Positions 16,701 to 19,254 of a DNA stretch of 19,254 bases are shown piece after piece. A model generated the notes under the pieces. The model was not told the origin of the DNA and did no database searches. It saw nothing but the letters and a program-made list of their open reading frames with translations. The translations under genes were made by a program, and so were the position numbers. Each line of letters opens with the position of its first letter. Positions within the stretch are counted from its first letter, which is position 1. This DNA comes from DAOTZU01 sp034433995 (lineage in GTDB: Bacteria > Chloroflexota > Anaerolineae > UBA1429): assembly GCA_034433995.1 (NCBI GenBank), contig DAOTZU010000105.1, forward strand, positions 1-19,254, written 5' to 3'.

Positions 16701-17088
16701 GGACGTGCTGGTCCTTCCCGCGCGGCTGGCGCCGGGCGGCAGGGTAACCTACACCCTGCGCCTGCGCAACACCGGCACGGTAGAGGCCACGGCAAACCTG
16801 GAAAGCACCTTCCCGGCCCCCTTGCAGCCTGTGGCCGATTCGGCCTATGCCACCGCCGGCCAGGTGCTGGTGGAGGGCAACTCCCTCTCCTGGCGCGGCG
16901 CCATCCGCCCCCAGGGGATGGTCATCGTGCGCCTGAGCTTGACGGCCCCCATCGAGACGCCGCCCGGCGTCGTGGAGACGGAGGCGGTGTTGACCGATCA
17001 GGGCGGCCTGTGCTATCCCTTGCGGGCGCGAGTCATCCTCGGTGGCTATGTCTCCTTCTGGCCCCAGATATACCGCAACTATCGTTAA
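10741..17088 (+). CDS. Giant secreted subtilisin-like (S8) protease with Kelch and DUF11 modules
   Basis: This exported protease has 2115 residues from GTG 10741, chosen because GGAGGG lies 10 bases upstream and it gives a compact signal peptide (RRHR, then a hydrophobic core to about residue 24). An upstream in-frame ATG at 10717 has no ribosome site. Order of parts: I9-like propeptide (78-170); S8 domain with Asp217, His272 (DHGTHTMG), oxyanion Asn377 and Ser448 (NGTSMATPH), resembling bacillopeptidase F; two carboxypeptidase-regulatory-like beta domains (526-690); a glutamine-amidotransferase-like fold without an evident catalytic Cys (692-905); a beta domain (906-1018); six Kelch motifs (1022-1300) forming one likely propeller; five DUF11-type domains (1307-2096), the second split by a nidogen-like insert (1501-1692); and a short tail VSFWPQIYRNYR. 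There is no LPXTG motif or C-terminal membrane helix. The catalytic set is intact. Substrate is unknown, probably extracellular protein. Confidence 0.93.
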   Translation: MRRHRLFSLLLILILLWPAASIQADREPVPAKPSAAAAEAHPLAELPVEARTKIAPALLKELLEAQRKTQQGGEPAAVTYLVYLREQAPLEKISPSLGKEARRQALVESLQNTAQRSQAGVVRYLEGKLAQGKIRRYRSYWIFNGLAVEGDLQTALELARRPDVQALLPNRSHQLPAPSATGDQGQALVWNVAKIGADRVWQALGITGAGVVVANLDSGVDWTHPALQRQYRGYNPQNPAASVHHYNWFDATGTYPDAPGPNRAGISRYSDHGTHTMGTLVGSSPDGENAIGVAPGARWIAAKVFDDQGRATDEWIHAGFQWVLAPTDLDGRNPDPSRAPDIVSNSWGDDNGLDQTFRQDIAALRAAGIFTVFSAGNAGPDAGTIGSPASLDIALAVGATNSQDQIASFSSRGPSPWGQIKPDLVAPGVDIFSSVAGGGYEAGWNGTSMATPHVAGLAALLWQADRAGGGLAGDRLNPSLTLTATIHLITSTAVDLGEPGKDNTFGYGRIDAYQAVSTLVQGGTFAGQVRDRISGAPLANVQIHLRNLATGGQTVGYTDAGGSYTIAIAQGRYDVSARCFGYQEALATDIQILARTTTQLDFALQPLPRGTLRGRVTLAGGNPPPATTVSLVGTPLSTEVDAQGYYTLTVPVGVYTVRALPKVVGHRGAEARGIEITAEGFHTVNLTLTPAPKLLLVDADAWQGNTIIGYYRALLTDLLYAYDLHTILNPPTDNPSAADLSRYDVVLWAQPVASPGYIGAWEALGAFLRQGGKLFLSGQDIGYWDTEYNYAREAYAAFLHARYLNDDGGLEPLQGLPEELFAGLQLTYNTLDSARNQRGPDRIAPADALARALIGPQADDARALRSDDCAGRVVYLSFGLEGVGPEAARRALLERALNWLATPRPARGAEFRLAASSQAAVVGHVVTYNLFLLNGGQTTERFQLTVSASPWPARLLDPATGQTIQQTPPLTPCQSIALRLEVTVPEEAVSNETVTTTVRATSLGAPPFSVEQTVQTVAFRPWRSAPALSAPRYLFALAATDCQLIAIGGYGENDDHALNTVEILDLAQGVWRAGAPKPTPAANSGMAQLDGRIFVVGGYDPASKDQFLAAVEVYDPATDRWSSAAPLPIALSGAAVAGLQGKLYVVGGNNAAGASQAAFVYDPEMDRWSSLSPLPGALAFGRAIALQGALYVVGGWPANNQLWRYDPAGDMWTVLSPMRVGRHSPALITDGRYLYVAGGGQEWTGLDSVERYDPLTDRWLSLPSLANPTRAGAGGAYLQGRFYVLGGAATQVTATGECLDLATPLSGSYVRLAPSIVPPGEVVAYTLVVRNTAAQSLAAGWSFPLPQALEYVPGSANQGATYDPAQRTLRWEGRLAPAASSTFTFRATVNPTVPDGAILTGTITLSGEACVPRELVSAVRVAVPSLALSTKVVDQANVAPGGRLRYTIVVANGSPYTIPNASLVDPIPAFTQYVPGSLSGGARYNAAQQRIEWEGAVPPVEPVGKPFSWIDATQGQELALSDDSCVGPLDLGFAFEFYGQTYRQIYVNSNGMVLLGDCSTAYRNETIPNPDPPNNFIAPFWDDLVSGSGGVYFAVFGTAPTRYAVIEWHRVRFYNEDQQQTFEVVLYEGSNRIICQYLQVNGARGAGSSATIGLENADGSAGVQYLYNGEPAAHRISPGLVIELDHPSARRASTRIISYEVLVQSPLPPLTVITNTAVIQDGRATHRRTVTTTVHSPSFVLSRKEAEPRRILSGELVTFTLHLVNSGTLDASNARLLDRLPQGLSFVPGSLNPPTASYNAALRRIEWQGPLAVDPAGLTITYRAQADANLPINTWLTNTATLAEQSFVLATLQAGVLVNEVNLASSTMTAQPESVIAGETVTYTLVLRNTGLATAAQLALSNTLPAGLELLPESVDGANYDLEGRRIHWQGPLGPGAEHRVRFRAAVGVNIPDGTLLTNTASLADGYGGVTSLAAPVRVRRANLAASDVLVLPARLAPGGRVTYTLRLRNTGTVEATANLESTFPAPLQPVADSAYATAGQVLVEGNSLSWRGAIRPQGMVIVRLSLTAPIETPPGVVETEAVLTDQGGLCYPLRARVILGGYVSFWPQIYRNYR

Positions 17089-17091
17089 AAG

Positions 17092-17130
17092 CACGCGGGG
17101 ATACCTGTGTAAGAAAGGTATCCCCGCGTG
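17092..17130. terminator. Intrinsic terminator hairpin between convergent genes
   Basis: CACGCGGGGATACCT (17092-17106) pairs perfectly with AGGTATCCCCGCGTG (17116-17130) around a nine-base loop. It starts 4 bases after the protease stop codon and ends 12 bases before the GH2 stop. Read on the minus strand the stem is followed by CTTTTAA, a short T-tract; on the plus strand by ACGTTT. It should therefore work best for the leftward GH2 transcript and may stop the protease transcript too. Confidence 0.85.
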
Positions 17131-17142
17131 ACGTTTCCCGGC

Positions 17143-18831
17143 TCAGGCGGAGGGGCGCCCGCGAAGCAGCTCGCGCACGGCGTAATAGGCCAGCTTGGGG
17201 CGGCGGTATTCGTCCACCAGCCCCTTGTTATTGTAATTGCGGGGCCGGGCCAACGCCCGCGGGCCGGTGTCGGTGCGGGTATCGCAGAATTGCCAGATGT
17301 AAAACCCCACCAGGTCCTCATCGGCCAGGAACGCGGCCAACGCCCGCTCCAAGACCTGCCGCTGATACTCCTCGCTCCAGATAACCCCTTCCTCCAGGGC
17401 GTGACAGCCATAGATGCCGCCGGCGCCGAATTCGGTCACCAAGAGGGGCTTTTCTCCGATTTTGGCCCGCATGCGCTGCAGAAACTCGGGCCAGGTGAGG
17501 TCGTGGGTGTACCAGCCATAATAGGCATTGACGGAGACGAGATCCACCAGGTCGAAACAGAGGTCATTCCAAGGGCGGTTGGAGGCAAAGGTCACCGGGC
17601 GGGTGTCGTCGGCCTCGTGCGCCGTCTCCACCAGTTGCTCCACGATCGCCCGTCCTTCGGGCGTGTCGGTGGCGCATTCGTTCAACACGCTCCAGGCCCA
17701 GATGCACGGGTGATGGGCATCGCGCTGGATCATGGCCCACAACATCGCCGAGGCGCGATTGCCGATGATATCCAGGGCCAATTGCTCGCGGTCAAACCCC
17801 CACAGAGGAATCTCTTCCAAGAACAAGAGCCCGCGCTCATCGCACAGATCTAGCAGCCGCTGATCGTTGGGATAGTGGGCGCCGCGCACAGCGTTGAGGC
17901 CCAGATCGTGCACCAGCTCTAGATCCCGCAGCATGAGATGTTCCGGCAACGCGAACCCCCAATCCGGATGGTCCTCGTGGCGGTTGACTCCGCGAATCCT
18001 CAACGGCTGGCCGTTGAGGAGCACCTGCCGTCCCGCGATGCTCAGCTCGCGGAACCCCGTGCGCTCGATGAGGTCATCGCCGGCCCAGGCCAGGCGCATC
18101 GTGTAAAGCTGCGGGTCCGCAAGGGACCATAGCCGTGGTTGAGGCACGGCCACGGTAAAAGCGAGATCTTGAATATCCTCCGGGTCCAGGCGCGCCACCC
18201 CGGAACGGCAGGGTTGGTCATCCAAGTAGAGGGTCCACTCCTCCTGGAGAGGACGGTCGGTTAGGTTGACCAGCTCCACCTCCACCCGGAGGCTGGCCTC
18301 CCCTTCGCAGAGGGCCGGCTTGAGATGCAGCCGGGCGATGTATCCCGGCCCATCGAGCTCCTCGACCCAAACGGGGCGGGGGATCCCCCCGTAGCGAAAC
18401 CAATCCAGGCGGGCGGAGGGGATGGTGGTGCTGAGATCATGGGTATTATCCACGCGCACTACCAGTTCGTGTTCGCCCGGCTCAGGACGCGGGATAAGGA
18501 ATGAAAACGGCAAGAACCCCCCGTAATGTTCACCGAGGGGTTCTCCATCCAACCAGACATTGGCCTGATGCGTGACGGCGGCAAAGTGGAGCGCCGCAGC
18601 CGCGCAGGGGCGCAAAGTGAAGCGCCTGCGCAGCCAGGCTGCGCCCTCATAGTTGAGGAATTCGCGCGCGGTGTTCCAAACCCCAGGCACCCACAGGGAG
18701 CGGACAGGCTGCGGATACTGGCTGTACCATCTGGCGCTGACGCCCACATCCTCCGGGTCCACGACGAAATCCCAAAAGCCGTCGAGGTACATCTGCCGGC
18801 GTAGGGTGGAGGTGCGAAAAGTGCGATGCAT
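17143..18831 (-). CDS. Glycoside hydrolase family 2 enzyme, probable beta-glucuronidase
   Basis: This 562-residue protein has the three-part GH2 layout: a sugar-binding jelly roll (about 14-160), an immunoglobulin-like domain (about 165-260) and a TIM barrel (about 262-555). The general acid/base is Glu385 in WSVLNEC and the nucleophile Glu467 in LLVTEFGAGG. Residues 534-537 read NNKG, matching the N-x-K-G motif that binds the carboxylate of glucuronides and separates beta-glucuronidases from beta-galactosidases. The enzyme would release glucuronic acid from beta-glucuronides. No signal peptide is present, so it is cytoplasmic and the substrate must be imported. The length is close to E. coli UidA. 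A GGGGAG site precedes the ATG. It lies 36 bases downstream of glnS on the same strand and ends before a strong terminator. The family is certain; specificity is likely but untested. Confidence 0.9.
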   Translation of the reverse strand: MHRTFRTSTLRRQMYLDGFWDFVVDPEDVGVSARWYSQYPQPVRSLWVPGVWNTAREFLNYEGAAWLRRRFTLRPCAAAALHFAAVTHQANVWLDGEPLGEHYGGFLPFSFLIPRPEPGEHELVVRVDNTHDLSTTIPSARLDWFRYGGIPRPVWVEELDGPGYIARLHLKPALCEGEASLRVEVELVNLTDRPLQEEWTLYLDDQPCRSGVARLDPEDIQDLAFTVAVPQPRLWSLADPQLYTMRLAWAGDDLIERTGFRELSIAGRQVLLNGQPLRIRGVNRHEDHPDWGFALPEHLMLRDLELVHDLGLNAVRGAHYPNDQRLLDLCDERGLLFLEEIPLWGFDREQLALDIIGNRASAMLWAMIQRDAHHPCIWAWSVLNECATDTPEGRAIVEQLVETAHEADDTRPVTFASNRPWNDLCFDLVDLVSVNAYYGWYTHDLTWPEFLQRMRAKIGEKPLLVTEFGAGGIYGCHALEEGVIWSEEYQRQVLERALAAFLADEDLVGFYIWQFCDTRTDTGPRALARPRNYNNKGLVDEYRRPKLAYYAVRELLRGRPSA

Positions 18832-18867
18832 CCGATCTCTCCCCTTGGCGTAAGTGGTTCCATGAGG

Positions 18868-19254
18868 CTAGGACTGCTGAGCCTGCTCAATTTTGGCCCA
18901 CGTATCCCGCAGCCCGATGGTGCGGTTAAAGACGGGGGCCCCCGGCGCGGAATCCGGATCCACGCAGAAATAGCCCAAGCGCTCGAACTGGAAACGATCG
19001 CCCGGCTTGGCGGTGGCCAGGCTAGGCTCCAATTTGCAGCCGGTGAGCACTTCCAAAGAGCGAGGATTGAGGAACTCGGTGAAATCTCGCCCTTCCTGGT
19101 CGGGATTCGGATCGGCAAAGAGGCGATCGTACAGGCGCACCTCGGCCTCGATGGCATGGGCTGCCGAAACCCAATGCAAGGTGGCCTTGACCTTGCGGCC
19201 ATCGGGGGCATCGCCGCCGCGAGTCGCCGGGTCGTAGGTGCAATGCAGCTCCAC
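18868..19254 (-). CDS. glnS: Glutaminyl-tRNA synthetase, C-terminal part (runs off right edge)
   Basis: The last 128 residues of GlnRS are visible; the catalytic N-terminal part lies beyond the right edge. The segment corresponds to the anticodon-binding beta-barrel end of the bacterial/eukaryotic GlnRS family. Characteristic stretches are TYDPATRGG, DGRKVKATLHWVSAAHA, EVRLYDRLFADPNP, FERLGYFCVDPDS and PVFNRTIGLRDTWAKIE near the C-terminus, all closely like E. coli GlnS. The GTG at the very edge is an internal Val codon and not a start. The enzyme charges tRNA-Gln directly; whether this genome also has the GatCAB route cannot be seen here. It is upstream of the GH2 gene with 36 bases between, so they may share a transcript. 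Confidence 0.96.
   Translation of the reverse strand: MELHCTYDPATRGGDAPDGRKVKATLHWVSAAHAIEAEVRLYDRLFADPNPDQEGRDFTEFLNPRSLEVLTGCKLEPSLATAKPGDRFQFERLGYFCVDPDSAPGAPVFNRTIGLRDTWAKIEQAQQS

Overview
The window is GC-rich, gene-dense bacterial DNA. It most resembles the phylum Chloroflexota (an Anaerolineae-like member). This placement is inferred from the gene types and rests on no marker-gene comparison: Ser/Thr kinase-ATPase-TPR fusions, a very long secreted subtilase built from Kelch and DUF11-type domains with a short aromatic/Pro/Arg tail, Pro/Thr-rich lipoproteins, and a dihydropteroate synthase with a long N-terminal extension. There are 11 complete protein genes and two truncated by the window edges. 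I see no rRNA, tRNA, CRISPR array, insertion sequence or phage gene.

Layout. (1) 1-336, minus: N-terminal part of a multi-pass membrane protein running off the left edge. (2) 337-561: divergent intergenic region with a near-consensus sigma70-type promoter facing right (TTGACA-17-TATACT), a weaker one facing left, and a leader hairpin. (3) 562-5309, plus: a tight six-gene operon in the order parvulin-type PPIase lipoprotein, MBL-fold hydrolase, folE, TPR lipoprotein, folP, folK. Two ATGA stop/start overlaps (MBL/folE and TPR/folP) suggest translational coupling. folE, folP and folK are three enzymes of de novo folate synthesis; folB and the dihydroneopterin-triphosphate phosphatase are not in the window. 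(4) 5348-10465, minus: a signalling run transcribed as receiver-only response regulator, then soluble GAF histidine kinase, then a 1071-residue Ser/Thr kinase fused to an NTPase and TPRs. It converges on the folate operon. (5) 10466-10740: second divergent region with a promoter in each direction and a 10-bp palindrome. (6) 10741-17088, plus: one 2115-residue secreted S8 protease with at least ten further modules. (7) 17092-17130: perfect 15-bp hairpin between convergent genes. (8) 17143-19254, minus: glnS (3' part only), then a cytoplasmic GH2 enzyme with the N-x-K-G motif of beta-glucuronidases.

How the genes fit together. The left operon mixes folate enzymes with two predicted lipoproteins, so it probably reflects co-expression more than a single pathway. 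The UlaG-like MBL protein, coupled to folE, is the most interesting unknown there. The minus-strand signalling genes could link a two-component pair to Ser/Thr phosphorylation, but none carries a recognisable DNA-binding output domain. The giant protease is a single-gene extracellular system; its most unusual feature is a nidogen-like domain that appears to be inserted inside a DUF11 repeat.
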